Source: Channallabes apus (Eukaryota > Chordata > Actinopteri > Siluriformes > Clariidae). From it: a stretch of DNA of 64,000 nt. Of the stretch, positions 42,910 through 55,299 are shown piece by piece (position 1 is the first letter of the stretch; every line of letters starts with the position of its first letter). The notes under the pieces were generated by a model. It searched no databases, was not told the DNA's origin, and saw only the letters and a list, made by a program, of their open reading frames with translations. Made by a program: the position numbers and the translations under genes. The stretch lies in contig CM060107.1 in NCBI GenBank assembly GCA_030522415.1, forward strand, positions 3,522,847 through 3,586,846. Direction: 5' to 3'.

Positions 42910-43514
42910 ATTTATCTAGAAATATTTAAAATGATAAAGATTCACAATGAGCAATAAGGGTGACTTGCTGGACTTTCTTGGATGCCCTGAAGCCTTCGTG
43001 ACAAGAATTGAACCTCTTTCCTTGAAGTTCTTGATGATCCTATAAATTGTTGATTTAGGTGCAATCTTAGTAGCCACAATATTCTTGCCTGTGAAGCCAT
43101 TTTTATGCAACGCAATGATGGCTGCACGCATTTCTTTACAGGTCACCATGGTTAACAATGGAAGAACAATGATTTCAAGCATCACCCTCCTTTTAACATG
43201 TCAAGTCTGCCATTCTAACCCAATCAGCCTGACATAATGATCTCCAGCCTTGTACTCGTCAACATTCTCACCTGAGTTAACAGGACGGTTACTGAAATGA
43301 TCTCAGCAGGTCCTTTAATGACAGCAATGAAATGCAGTGGAAAAGTTAAGTTTGGGATTAAGTTAATTTTCATGGCAAAGAAGGACTATGCAATTCATCT
43401 GATCACTCTTCATAACATTCTGGAGGATATGCAAATTACTATTATAAAAACTTAAGAGGCAACTTTTCCAATTTCCAATATTTATGTAATTCTCAAAACT
43501 TTTGGCCACGACTG
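42910..43514 (-). pseudogene. Tc1-like element, 5' half
   Basis: On the minus strand the terminus CAGTCGTGGCCAAAAGTTTT starts at 43514 beside TA. An ATG at 43185 opens MVTCKEMRAAIIALHKNGF, then STIYRIIKNFKERGS and ASGHPRKSS, the paired-like DNA-binding domain of a Tc1 transposase. The catalytic domain and other end are absent. Confidence 0.75.
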
Positions 43515-44039
43515 TACAAGCTAGAGTGCAATACTGTACTGACAAAACTGTTAACGGAGAAGAGTAACAGTAAAATTTTAATTGGAAGAAAGATTAAAGA
43601 ATTAAAGAAAGATTTGGGCATAAACAATAGGACATTTTGGCATAAAAATAAAAACCTTAGCAAAATAGATATCATAACTGTGTTCATTCTGCCTGTCAGT
43701 GAAATAGGGAGCAATGATCAGGGCATCAGTTTAAATCTTTTTTTAGTTTTTTTTTTCCATCATTATAGCGTAATTACATCTAAATAGCTCATTATGTACT
43801 TGTCACTATTATAACAATAATCCATCAGAGCCCTCCTCAACTTCATCGTACTCCATTACGAGCTCAACAGCGCCCCCCCCCCCCCCCCCCCCCCCAGTTA
43901 AGATGATTTTAAAATAAAGGGGACCATGAACCAGTTGAGCATAAATGAGCAGTTTAAAAATTCTATGAGGGGTTATATACATCAGAGTCATGTGACGTAT
44001 GACGTGTGAATATAGTGTGTTTTTTGCTACACTAGAAAT
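43515..44039. other. No gene; poly-C run
   Basis: Contains an uninterrupted run of 23 C at 43873-43895. Otherwise AT-rich without coding signal. Confidence 0.6.
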
Positions 44040-44460
44040 ACCTAATATCAGCGAGCAAGATAAAGTGAATCTTAAACAGTCCATATCAACAGTGGAGATT
44101 GAACGAGCTATTAAACAAATGAGGAATGAAAAGCACCTGGCCCTGAGAGACTTATAACTGAATTTTCTATAACGCTTTCATATAAAATTTTGAAAGCAGT
44201 GTTTATGGAAATAATAGAGCAAAAATCATTAGCAGTAACCATGTCACAGGCTATTATTACAATTGTGCATAAAAAGGTAAAGATTGTAGACAGTGTGCTT
44301 CATGTCACCCTATAAGTTTGCTTCCAGATGATTACAATATATTAGCTAAGGTCTTGGCATTGAGGCTAAATCCTGTCATGCAATCCATTATACAGTACAT
44401 CAAGACCAGACAGGATTCATAGCTGGACAGCAGCTCCCAAGTAATCAATGAAGACTATTT
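44040..44460 (+). pseudogene. L1/Tx1-like RT fragment
   Basis: Across three frames the plus strand reads ISTVEIERAIKQMRNEKH, then RLNPVMQ and HQDQTGFIAGQQLPSN, the start of an L1/Tx1-type reverse transcriptase. Heavily frameshifted. Confidence 0.6.
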
Positions 44461-44484
44461 AATACACTCTAAGCAAGATCGCAC

Positions 44485-44647
44485 TGGATACAGTGCCGGT
44501 CCCAAGCCCGGATAAAATTGGAGGGTTGCGTCAGGAAGGGCATCCGGCGTAAAACCTGTGCCAAGTTGTAGTGCGGACTGGATATTCCGCTGTGGTGACC
44601 CCTTGTCGGGAGCAGCCGAAAGACCAACAACAACAACAACAACATTC
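44485..44647 (+). mobile_element. RTE-type LINE 3' tail with (CAA)n
   Basis: GGTCCCAAGCCCGGATAAAA, GGCATCCGGCGTAAAACC and CGAAAGACCAACAACAACAA are the typical end of fish RTE LINEs and their SINEs. GCAAGA occurs on both sides and may be a short target duplication. Confidence 0.75.
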
Positions 44648-47056
44648 GCAAGACACTTGATCTATTGATCATCTGAGTTATTGTAACCAGGGAACCTGAA
44701 ACCCTCTCCTTGGCTTATCATGATAAATCTGCCTAGTGCCCTGTGCGCCAAATCGAATTCAACAATGCACAATTATCAAGTATCAGTTTTAAAAGTATGG
44801 AAAAGGTCAGAAAGTCTTGTGATTTAAGAAGAAGAATTTTATATAATATAACTAGCATAAGTACCTGTTGTTTAATTAAAGCTAAAAAGAAGCTGATCAG
44901 CTTTGATTTAATCAGAGCTATTATTACAGTATTTCAGGTTGAAGTCTTTCCACATCTGTCTTTCTGTATGGCAGAGCTCTCTGTCTAGGCTATTAACACA
45001 AAGAAATAACACTGTGTATTTTACACCTTGTTTACACTAAGTTTACACTTGTAAGCATGTTTTTAAGACATATTTAATGAGCTGCTTCAGGAGAGAAGCC
45101 ATGCCGAAGCATAGTCGTGTGAGGGGACAAAACAAGAAGCATGAATGGGTTTCTGTATCACTTTGCCAAGTGGTGCTCATTATCTCTTATCAGGTGAGGA
45201 CCCGGTTAAACCACAACAAAAACTCGAGTTTAATAGTTTCGTTTGCTGCATGAATAAAATGCATACAGATGGTGCCAAGTGACAAAGATACAGTGGGGAA
45301 AATACTGGCTAATTTCCAGAGAAGTAAAAATTAAATTAAGAATAAACATAACTTATGTGCCCAGTGTATTGGACTCAGCAATCTTAGTCCGAACCGAGAC
45401 AACAGAAACAGCTTCTTTTGTGAGAAGCACGCATGGGCTCATCCGTCTGCTGATAAGCACATCAGCAAACTCAAGGACTTTTGGCTTGACCAAAGCAGCG
45501 CAATCAAAAGTTGGTTGGGGGAGAATCCAAACTATACATGCTATCGCTATTGTGTTAGCATTGCAGGTGCACTTAGCTAGAGGGAGGCAGGAAATAAGCA
45601 AGATTAGACAAGACCAAGTTCAAAAATGCTTAAGAGATAAAAGGCTAAATAAAAGTTTAATAAAACAGAAGATGCTAATTGATGATCCGTCTCGGAGTTA
45701 CTGATGACATAGACCCAGAAAATGGGGCCTGTATGAAGAAATTAAGCACCTCCTGCTATTTTCTTAATAAAATCAACAAAGACAGTTAAAAGATAATAGA
45801 AATATAAAATGAGGAAAGGGGATTATATTGGGAAAAATATAATAATCCATCTAGTGACAGGAACAGTGATGTACTGTATACAAAATGATGGAAGGTTTGG
45901 ATTATAATGGGGAAATCTTCTAGAACACGATAGAAGATAATGGGCACCAAACCTGGCAAACAGACGTGAAACCAAATTTGGTAAAAGGAAGTAAGAAAAA
46001 ATTAAAACCCTAAGTTACCAATTTAGCGAAAAACCGTAACAAATCTACCATACTTGGCAAATGGAAGTAAGAAAAACTGGAAACACCTATAGGTACTGTA
46101 GGAGACAGCTGAGTCCCTCCCTCAATCCACAGTATATGAGATGTGTGCATTACATTACTTTTCAGCCTGCTCTTTGCCTAATCTTCCCCTGCGATTGGGT
46201 CGACTCACTTGGGCTTTGTTGCTGTAACAAACTCCAGTTTACTTCATCCAGATCAACGACTGAGTATTTTTCATACGATTAAAATCTGAGATACAGCTTA
46301 TGTTTCAGTGCTAAAGTAACAGTGGAAAATAAAAACATCTCCCACATTTGTTGGCTGGGATTGACGGCGACCGACAAACCGTCAACCTGTGGACCACAAT
46401 TAGAAAAAGGTAAGCGTACCTGTTATAAATACCTGTTTATCAAATTTCTGCATTAGTCCTTCATGGTCTGTTGGGACACGTGCTGAGACGAGATCTTCCT
46501 GGTTAGGGTTTTCTTTATTCTGGATGTGTCAAAGTCCTGCAGATGGTAGAGACCGACCGACGCCTGTGATAATGCATAAAATAAATGTTTGTCATAAGTC
46601 CAGGCCTAAGAAACATCAAGGAAACTGATGAAGTTTTAAAAACCGGTGAAAATATGACAACAGTTTAAAATTTTTATGACTACTCGTGCTGGTGGATAAA
46701 GGAGACGAGTGACTTTTTATGAGTGACGAGTGAAATGTCAGCTTGTGTTCGATATGATTACTGGTATGTGATATGCCGGCTTATGGGTGATATGTTTGTG
46801 TGAACTGTTTTTGTTTGCGATATGACATGATTGTATGCGAAATGCTTATGTGTGTAGTACATTTGATGTACAAGTCATACTAATAGATAAGAATTTATTT
46901 GTGTACACAAGTGATGGATATAAATAATACATAGTCATACAATAATATAATATTATTAATACTATAATAACATAAGTAATAATACTATAGATAATGAGGA
47001 GAATCAGTGAAAAGAGTAAAGTGAACATAGAGACTTTCATTATTACTCCACATATG
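44648..47056. other. Largely unassigned; one 141-residue ORF
   Basis: A plus-strand frame at 45279-45704 (MTKIQWGKYWLISREV to DDPSRSY) shows no family I know; it may be a retroelement remnant. At 46320-46410 AATAAAAACATCTCCCACAT is followed by TGTTGGCTGGGATTGACGG and then a GTAAGC donor, loosely like an LTR end, but no second LTR was found. The rest is AT-rich with no identifiable feature. Confidence 0.25.
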
Positions 47057-47058
47057 TA

Positions 47059-48482
47059 CAGTTGTGTTCAAAATAATAGCAAATAATAAAAAAAGTGAGT
47101 AAAGCCCCTTATCCATAGAATAACTTTTAAAGAGAAACAAATATTAGTCTGTTAAAAATAATCGCAGTGTGGAGTTCAATTAGAGAGGTAAATGATTCTG
47201 TGAAAAACAGGCGTCAAACAAGTTCCACTTATTTAAGGATGAATGCAGAAAAGGTTGTCCTGTGCATTTCTGTAAAATGGGTCGTTTCAGACATCGTTCA
47301 GAACAACAGCCTACTTTTATTCAAAAGTTGATTAGAGATGGAAAAACATATAAAGAAGTGCAGAAATGATCGGCTGCTCTGCTAACCAAATAATTTTTAA
47401 GCTTTAAAACGGAGACCAAACCCAGAAAAATGTGGAAGAAAATGGAAAACTACCATTCGAATGGATCGAAGAATAACAAAATTGACTCAAAGAACACCTA
47501 AAGTTACCTGTGAGTACTGTTACTATTTGACTATTAGAAGACGGCTATGTGAAGTCAAGCTATCAGCAAGAAGCCACCGCAAAGTCCCATTGTTGGAAAA
47601 AAGACACGTGCTGAAGAGGTTAGAGTTCACCAAAGAACACATTGACTGGCCTAAAGAGAAATGGTGCAATATTTTGTGGATGAAAGCAAGATTGTCCTTT
47701 TTGGGTCTAGAGGCCACAGACAGTTTGTCAGGTGACCCACAAACACTGAATTCAAGCCACAGTACACTGTGAGGACAGTAAAGCATGGAGGCACAAGCAT
47801 CATGATACAGTATGAGGATGCTTCCCGTACTATGGTGTTGGGTCTATTTATCACATTTCAGGGATCATGGATCAATTTGAGTACATCAGAATACTTAAAG
47901 AGGTCATGTTGCCTTATACCGAAGAGGAAATGCCCTTGAAATGGGTGTTTCAAAAAGACAACGACCCCAAACACACCAGTAAGCGGGCAGCATCTTGGGT
48001 CCAGACCAACAAGATTAACGTTATGGAGAGTCCAGCCCAATCCCCAGACCTTAATCTAATAGAAAACTTGTGGGCTGACATTAAAAATGCTGTTTCTGAG
48101 GCAAAACCAAGAAATGCAGAGGAATTGTGGCATGTAGTATAATTGTCACAGATGTGAAGCAGATCTCAGAAACCTGGTTATACAACTAAATATTAGTTCA
48201 AGGATGCACAAGAAAGATTAAACTTCAAGCATTTTTGTTTAAACGGTAAATTCCTCACTTTATAAAGATGAATAATGACACTGATGTTTTTTTTAACAGA
48301 CCAATATTTGTTTTTCTTCACTTAAACTATCAATACATTTAGCACCTTTTTCTTCATGTTGTGATTCAGAATAGAACGTGCAGGGAGTCCAATACATTTA
48401 TGTGATTTAAATTAAAAGTTATTATATGGATATGGAGCTTTACTGGCTTTTTTCAACACACACATTATTTTGAACACAACTG
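47059..48482 (+). mobile_element. Tc1/mariner element, complete ends, decayed transposase
   Basis: Inverted ends CAGTTGTGTTCAAAATAAT (47059) and ATTATTTTGAACACAACTG (48482), flanked by TA on both sides. The internal region encodes a DD34E transposase in several frames: MGRFRHRSEQQPTFIQKLI at about 47278, a VDESK strand near 47680, DNDPKHTSKRAASW near 47960 and SPDLNLIENLWADIK near 48040. All three catalytic acids survive, but at least four stops or frameshifts prevent translation. Confidence 0.9.
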
Positions 48483-48587
48483 TACTAATTACTCACACTG
48501 TAAAACTTGCAACATATCGATTAGTTGTGCTGCTCACGTTACCGAGAAGCGCGACCACAAGATGCACAAATACACAAAGACACACAA

Positions 48588-48720
48588 ATGGAGGTTACAG
48601 AAGCGTTTGCAGGAAAAAGCGCACGCACCAAGTCCTCCCAGGTATGGGAGCAATTTACATTAAACACCTCTTATCGGGCGTTAAAATCGAGCGTTTTTCT
48701 GCCATTCGTAGTGTCCGGTG
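48588..48720 (+). pseudogene. Possible BED-finger start of a hAT-like gene
   Basis: A short frame MEVTEAFAGKSARTKSSQVW continues EQFTLN. The S-x-VW-x-x-F pattern is the start of BED fingers, but the metal-binding cysteines do not follow. Weak evidence. Confidence 0.25.
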
Positions 48721-49186
48721 AGCGTGGATGAAGCGCTGAGGGTTTTCTACACATAGGAGTCAGTGAGAGAGTTCACACGGGCTCTGGTGACGTGCGTTTG
48801 TCCGGCTGCGCGGTTATACGGTGTAAAAAAAACGTTGCATGCAACGAACGCAAGGAAAACACTTCTAGTGCGTTTTCTTCACGTTCATTTTACACTTCGG
48901 AGGACCGGATATATCCCATCGTCCTACAGGCTATACAGAGGGAAATGCGGGAAAAGGGCAAAATAAACAGAGTGAACCCAGTAGCGGCGATTTTTTTTTC
49001 TCTCCCTACGTCGCCATATTACGAGAATGTCTAGTATAGCAAAATGGTCTTTTTAAAAAAATTTTATTGAGACAACAAAAAAAGGATAAAATACACGAGA
49101 GGATCGAAATAATGTATAAACAGTGACAAGGATGTAGCAAGAGACACTTCAATTAAAAATAATATCATAATAATCTAGAAGTGGCG
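48721..49186. other. No recognised gene
   Basis: CpG-richer than average at 48770-48970, with no recognisable coding region. Confidence 0.4.
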
Positions 49187-49436
49187 GCACGGTGGTGTAG
49201 TGGTTCACAAACCACCCTCCAGGGTCCGGGTTCGATTCCCCGGCCAGGCTCGATTCCCATCTCTGTGTGCATGGAGTTTGTTCTCCCCGTGCTTGGTGGG
49301 TTTCCTCCGGGTACTCCGGTTTCCTCCCACAGTCCAAAGATATGCAGGTTAGGCTAATTGGCATTCCTAAATTGCCCGTAGTGTATGATTGGGTGTGTGA
49401 GTGTGTGTATGTGTGTGCCCTGCGATGGATTGGCAC
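49187..49436 (+). mobile_element. V-SINE copy, 3' truncated
   Basis: Head GGCGGCACGGTGGTGTAGTG with GGTTCGATTCCC, then the conserved central domain TTTCCTCCGGGTACTCCGG and CCACAGTCCAAAGATATGC. It ends at GCGATGGATTGGCAC where other copies continue. Confidence 0.85.
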
Positions 49437-49500
49437 TTACAATTGGAATTTACAATTGAGGTCATTCTTAACAACTGAATATGTCAGTGTATTTTTTTAA

Positions 49501-49503
<3 letters not shown>

Positions 49504-49543
<40 letters not shown>
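49504..49543 (+). repeat. (TA)n microsatellite
   Basis: About 20 uninterrupted TA units. Confidence 0.97.
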
Positions 49544-49545
<2 letters not shown>

Positions 49546-49546
<1 letters not shown>

Positions 49547-50110
49547 TAAGTGATGCTCTGTATCACTTCATCTAACTCATTCCAGAATGTCTCCTTCTCT
49601 TCTAACACACATCCTACCTGTGGAGCATAACCACTAACAACATTGAAAATCACACCATCAATATCCAGCTTCATACTCATCACCCTGTCTGATACTCTCT
49701 TCACCTCTAGAACATTCCTTACAAACTCCTCTTTCAGAATAACTCCTACTCCATTTCTTTTCCTATCTACACCATGGTAAAACAATTTGAACCCTGATCC
49801 TAAGCTTCTAGCTTTGCTACCTTTCCACCTGGTCTCCTGGACAAACAGTATATCCACCTTCCTTCTCTGCATCATATCAACCAACTCTCTTCTCTTCCCT
49901 GTCATGATCCCAACATTCAAAGTCCCCTGGCGGTCGTTGTTAACCCGGGCCGCGACCGATCCGGTATGGGAATTATATTTCTGATTCGCATCATTGATTT
50001 GGCAAATGTTTTACGTCGGGTGACCTTCCTGACACAACCCTCTGCATTTATCCAGACTTGGGACTGGCACAAGAAGACACTGGATTGCGCCCCCCCATGG
50101 TTGCATTGCA
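49546..50110 (-). pseudogene. RTE-type LINE endonuclease fragment
   Basis: On the minus strand, after a frameshift near the start, it reads NVGIMTGKRRELVDMMQRRK, then VDILFVQETRWKGSKAR, RNGVGVILKEEFV, VSDRVMSMKLDIDG and VVSGYAPQVGC. This is the N-terminal half of an RTE/BovB endonuclease (catalytic Glu in VQET). It breaks off at a (TA)n run and has no RT. Confidence 0.8.
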
Positions 50111-50320
50111 TATTTATTAATAATTAATATTTAATAATTCTGCATTTTACTTCAATAACTTTCAGGTCATGTGACCTATTGCTTCAAAATCTATTTTAAA
50201 ATGTGTGTCCACATGTCCTGCATAGTGCACAAACTTTTCTTTATTACGTACTAGCACGTTGCATGTTTATTAATACTTTTTAAATAATATATTAATTATT
50301 TTATTTCAATAAATTCCTTG

Positions 50321-50659
50321 GGGCGGCGCGGTGGTGTAGTGGTTAGCACTGTCGCCTTGCGCCTCCAGGGTCCGGGTTCGATTGTGCATGGAGTTTGCAT
50401 GTTCTCCCCGTGCTTGGTGGGTTTCCTCCGGGTACTCCGGTTTCCTCCCACAGTCCAAAGATATGCAGGTTAGGCTAATTGGCGTTCCTAAATTGCCCGT
50501 AGTGTGTGAATGTGTGTGTATGTGTGTGTGCCCTGCGATGGATTGGCACCCTGTCCAGGGTGTACCCCGCCTAGTGCCCGCAGTCTCCTGGGATAGGCTC
50601 CAGGTCCCCCGCGACCCTGAACACAGGATTAAGCGGTATAGAAAATGAATGAATGAATG
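50321..50659 (+). mobile_element. Near full-length V-SINE with 13-bp target duplication
   Basis: Head GGCGGCGCGGTGGTGTAGTG, a shortened box B region, the V-domain, the LINE-related tail with CAGGGTGTACCCCGCCTAGT, and (GAAT)n. AATAAATTCCTTG flanks it at 50308-50320 and 50660-50672, a clean duplication suggesting recent insertion. Confidence 0.95.
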
Positions 50660-51074
50660 AATAAATTCCTTGCAATATTAAAGATTTTATTTCAATTAAA
50701 ATGGGTCATAACGCCATTCTTGAACTTACAATGGCATTCATCTTGGGTCTGAAATTAAAGTAATTTTGAGTATGAAATAAATGAAACATACTGTACGTAG
50801 ATACATGTACTGTAGACCTATAAAAAATTATTATGGATGCAGTCATTTGGACCGTCCTACTGTATGTGTTGGCTTGGCCTGACATACACTCTGTTCATGA
50901 GCACTTTCATACTCTTTCTGCCTTCTTTTTTCAGTAGCAGTGATTAACCTTTTCATAGTGATGTGGCCACTCTTTAGTCTATAACAAATGACATCAATCA
51001 CTTCTTCCACCACTTCTTCAGTAGCAACCAGGGCTGGTTCATCTGTATTATGGAACTTGCAAGCATACAAAACT

Positions 51075-51190
51075 GAGTTACTGATCAGATGGTCGGCGGA
51101 TCAAGCCTCAGCTCCACCAGATTGCCATTGTTGAGCACTTGAGCTAGTTCCTTAACCCTATCTGCCCCAGGGGTGCCATATCATGGCTGA
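51075..51190 (+). mobile_element. tRNA-SINE fragment
   Basis: CAGATTGCCATTGTTGAGCA, then CCTTAACCCTATCTGCCCCA, the body of a tRNA-headed fish SINE related to the 2371 family. The head is degraded. Confidence 0.55.
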
Positions 51191-51318
51191 CACTGCACTC
51201 TTATATGCGAATATTTTTTTTAGTGCACAGTAATGTACAGTATGTGACAAATAAAGGCTTAACTTAAGTCAGGGTGTCTCAATGTGTACATCCATGTACA
51301 GTACAGTACAGATTTTTA

Positions 51319-51656
51319 GGGCCCAAGCACTGACATCAGCCTTATTACATAACAGTGTGTAAAGGGCCCTCTTGTTCCTCTAAAGATTGTTATTAGGAAA
51401 CAAACACTATGAACATCAGCCCTACAGTATGTCGTCATAGTGTGTGAATGGACCTTTACTTCTTCTAAGGATTTTTTTTTTATTAAGGTCCAAGCAGTAT
51501 GAACATCAGCCCTATTATGTTACAGTTCGTGAGGGCCCTCTTGTTCTTCTAAGAATTATTTTTTTAATAGGGCCAAAGCACTATGAACATCAGCCCTATT
51601 ATGACATCATAGTGTGTGAAGGAGCCTCATGTTCCTCTAAGGATTATTATTTATAA
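51319..51656 (+). repeat. Diverged tandem repeat, four units of about 75-92 bp
   Basis: Each unit has GGGCCAAAGCACTATGAACA-like and ATCAGCCCTATTATG-like words, then GGCCCTCTTGTTCCTCTAAG. Unit starts are at about 51319, 51394, 51486 and 51571. Confidence 0.85.
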
Positions 51657-52640
51657 CAGTGTATATATATTATATATATGTATATTTATATACAGTGTCA
51701 GATAAGTGTGGAGCTTTTATTGAAGGGATAATGACAGATTATTAGTTTTTACATAGAGCAGTTAGTGTAAATTTATTATTTAATAATTGATTTTGTAACA
51801 AAATATTACTTCATCATCAAAACATTTTATATATCTTTTTCACAATAACAGTCATAATAATAATAGAAGTTGTTCACTGTGGGGATATATATTTAAGTAC
51901 AATTTGACAGATTAGGTAAAAAGTAGGATTATTTGGAAAAAAAAAAACATTGTAGTAAGATCAGAGAAACGCTTTACCTTAAAGTTGGGGGGAAAGTGGA
52001 GACAGATTTAAAGGAGGACAGAAGGGGACCGAGATCAAATGAGCAGAGGAACTTACCCCGGGGCAGCTGCCAGTGCTGGTCGTTCATGAACGATTTGTTC
52101 TTTTTGAACGATTCTTTAACATGACTCAGATGAACGAGTCGTCTTGGAGAGTGATTCCTTCATTTTCTATTGGGCGCGCATGCGCAAATCATCACAGAAG
52201 CTCCGTCTGTTATATACAGGAAACAGAAACGAGTCGTTACATTCGAGTCTTTTCCACTGTGAACGTAAACAATTAAAAAAAAAAAAAAAACGTGTATTAA
52301 AGGCTATTCCAAAAAGTTATGTAAGCCTTATACAAAACAGCTTTATCAACATCTCAGGTGATCATGTGATCTCCCATCACTTCTTTTTAATGGTAATAAT
52401 CTCAAAGCAACGCTTCCCAACAAAGTCATCCGCTCTTGTTTTAAATGTTTTATAATATATCCAACATCGTTTTATATACAATAACAATATTTTACAAACT
52501 TATGATAAACCAACTGTTGTAAAGGAAAGTGTGGGTCAGTCCAGTAGGGGGCGCCAATAGACCGTGTTTCCTGACATTCTATCGTGTTCTAACACAGAAG
52601 TTGTTTGTTTGTTGATGTAGCGCCGGGCAGAAGGAAACCT
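51657..52640. other. No gene; one CTCF-like site
   Basis: AT-rich. CCAGTAGGGGGCGC at 52541-52554 fits all 14 positions of the CTCF core and lies outside any repeat I could delimit. ATGCGCAAATCATC is at about 52180. No coding region recognised. Confidence 0.4.
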
Positions 52641-53031
52641 GGGGGCTGTTCCAGAAACCAAGATTAGAGTATAAGCCAGGCTTATTTCGCTTAGTCAGGC
52701 TTATTTTTGGTAGATTCGGTTTCATAAATCAAACTTAAAAAAGTTCAAACTCAGTTACCCCGGCAACTTATGCTGGCAAATTAACCTGGTCCGGGGCAGG
52801 CTAACTGTCAGTTTAATTTCCGCGCTCTCACTAATCATGTGAGGTAATAAAAAATTATTAACCCTATAAAAATCATGTTTCAGCATTTGAATTATCCCCA
52901 AAATAATTTTAATAAAATCGTAAGCATATTAAAAAAGGTCAAACATGAAATGCAATGACTGAAAACAGAAAATCAGAAATTAATAAATTCATATGAACAG
53001 TTACACAAAAAAGCCTTATTACATTTACCAA

Positions 53032-53064
<33 letters not shown>

Positions 53065-53114
53065 ATGTCAGCTTAATTGCCTAATGCAGGTCAGGCCTAT
53101 TTAAGCAGTACTGA

Positions 53115-54805
53115 GTGAGACCAACACCTGCATGGAGATTCAGAAGGAAAGAGAAACAGAAGCCCCAGTACGTAATTATGGCCTGTCCATTTATTGAAGA
53201 CCCTGTGGATGAGGGTGCACGGATATTAGAAAGAGCTTTCAGACCACCAGCCCCAAGGCTCTTTAGGGACAGAGTAAACCCTCTTGCCTTCCCAGATGAC
53301 TATCTGTGGGAGAGATACCGGTTCAGCAGACCCAGCATAGTCTACCTATGAGCTGTTGGAACCACACCTCAGCAAACACACACAGCGAAGGCAATGCCTG
53401 ACCACAGTGCAGTCTGTCTGTATTGCACTGCGTTTCTTCGCCAGTGGGACATTCCTCTACAGTGTTGGTGATGCTGAGCATTTGGCTAAAGCAACCATAT
53501 GCCGTGAAATAAGGATGGTCTACCTTTCTCTGAGGCAGTATTTAAATATTTATATCAGGTTTCCTGTTTGCATGCTCTCCCCGTGCTTGGTGGGTTTCCT
53601 CCGGGTATTCCAGTTTCCTCCCACAGTCCAAAGATATGCAGGTTAGGCTAATTGGCGTTCCTAAATTGCCCGTAGTGTGTGATTGGGTGTGTGAGTGTGT
53701 GTATGTGTGTGTGTGCCCTGCGATGGATTGGCAACCTGTCCAGGGTGTACCCCGCCTAGTGCCCGAAGTCTCCTGGGATAGGCTCCAGGTCCCCCGCGAC
53801 CCTGAACACAGGATTAAGAGGTATAGAAAATTAATGAATGAATGAATGAATCACCTTTCCTGGCCATCTATCAACACAGAGGATCAAGGGAAACTTTTAT
53901 GCAATAGCAGGTATGTGACAGTTAAAGTAGACTTAAACATTTATATGCCTGTATTAAGCTAAATTTGTTCCTCAGGTTTTCACAATGTCTTGGGTGCTGT
54001 GGACGGCACCCACATCAAAATACAGGCCCCAGCTGGACCAACTGAGGTGGACTATGTGAACAGGAAATCTTTCCATAGCCTCAATGTACAGGTAAGTAGA
54101 TTGGCAATAACTCCATACATTGCCAGTAGAGGGATTTAGCTCTGAATTTGACATTGTTCATCAATTCATATATTGAGCAATCTTAAATTAATGCTGTGCC
54201 AGACAAAATATGCTATATCACTAAATCCATTCTCTGTGTTCAGATGATCTGTGACAGCAACTGCCTAATTACTAATGTTGAGGCAAAATGGCCAAAATGG
54301 CCTAATATACAGTATATTAGTCTTGAACTGTAGGAGTGTCTCAGCATATGTAATTGATACCTTCTTTTGCAGGGGAGTTTAATGGAGTCCTGCTTGGGGA
54401 CAGGGGTTATGCCTGCATGCCATACCTCCCCTTACCCAGAACCTGAGGCTGAAAGGCCCACACGAAAAAAACAAGGGCACGGATAGAAATGACCTTCGTG
54501 CAATTAAAATCCAGGTTCGAAATTCGTACACATTTCACAACTATTGCAGGGCAAGTTAAGGTTAACACAGCTCTCACTGCTTTAACTCTTGCAGATTCCA
54601 GTGCCTGAAGGGCCTTAGAGTAAGGCTGGACCGAGCATGCAACATTGTGGGTGCCTGTGCTGTGCTACACAATATAGCAACCATACGCCGGGAGAAACTG
54701 CCCACAGTGTTGGTGGAGGTGCAGTGGGAAGACATACCAGCTCTTGAGGAAAGATTGGAAGGACGGACTGTATGGGACTTTTACAGGGACAGTTATTTTA
54801 TGTAA
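53115..54805 (+). pseudogene. HARBI1-like transposase, several exons
   Basis: Reads FIEDPVDEGARILERAFR, PLAFPDDYLWERYRFS, a stop at 53349, CIALRFFASGTFLYSVGDAE and ATICREIRMVYLSLRQYL. After the V-SINE it continues GNFYAIAG, and after an intron [18 protein letters not shown] and [14 protein letters not shown] (acceptor CTCAG, donor GTAAGT), then MICDSNCLITNVEA, GVLLGDRGYACMPYL and RARIEMTF. The DGTH, LGDRGYA and IEMTF acids give the DDE triad. Stops and a frameshift break the 3' exon. Shorter at the C-terminus than intact relatives. Confidence 0.8.
53566..53853 (+). mobile_element. V-SINE, 5' truncated, inside the transposase
   Basis: Starts GTTTGCATGCTCTCCCCGTG, lacking the tRNA-like head, and ends in (GAAT)n. 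TTTCCT flanks both sides, and the transposase codons for FPGHLS resume across it. Confidence 0.85.
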
Positions 54806-55299
54806 AGCCACTGGTGACGATTGAGCCCCAACCCCCAGCTCATGTATAAAACATGTGCTCAAAATGGACATGGCATTTCAGAACTAGAGATGGTCTAATT
54901 AGTAACTTTTTTAAAACATTAACATAACATCTTTTCATGTAAAATACACTTTCCCAATAAATAAAAAAAAACTATATTTAAAAATAATATATTTATTTAT
55001 TGTGTCTGAGTATTCCTCATACAACTTCATGAGCAGCGGAGAAAAAAACTGCCCGCGTTTTACCTATCTGGCTCATTTCGGATCTATGTTTCGTTCATCC
55101 ATTCATTTGGGCTTTTTAAATATCGCGGGCGCGCGCACAAAGTGAGACTATGCAAGCCTGCCTTGAATAAGCCTCGATTAGTTACAGCTGAGCTACGTTT
55201 GTGGAACGACATCAGGCTTAATTTGGAGATGCCGCTAATTTGAGTCTCACTTTTGAGCGGAAGTCTGGCTTTATTTAGCTACTTTCATGGAATATTCAT

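Larger units (their letters stand above)
52641..55212 (+). mobile_element. PIF/Harbinger element, approximate bounds
   Basis: Begins GGGGGCTGTTCCAGAAACC, a Harbinger-style terminus, and may end near GTTTGTGGAACGACATC at about 55212, an imperfect inverse. The transposase lies within. A V-SINE has inserted at 53566-53853. The ends are inferred. Confidence 0.5.

Noticed and set aside
46320..46410. LTR end and primer-binding site
   Set aside because: No matching second LTR or primer complement could be shown; kept only as a remark.
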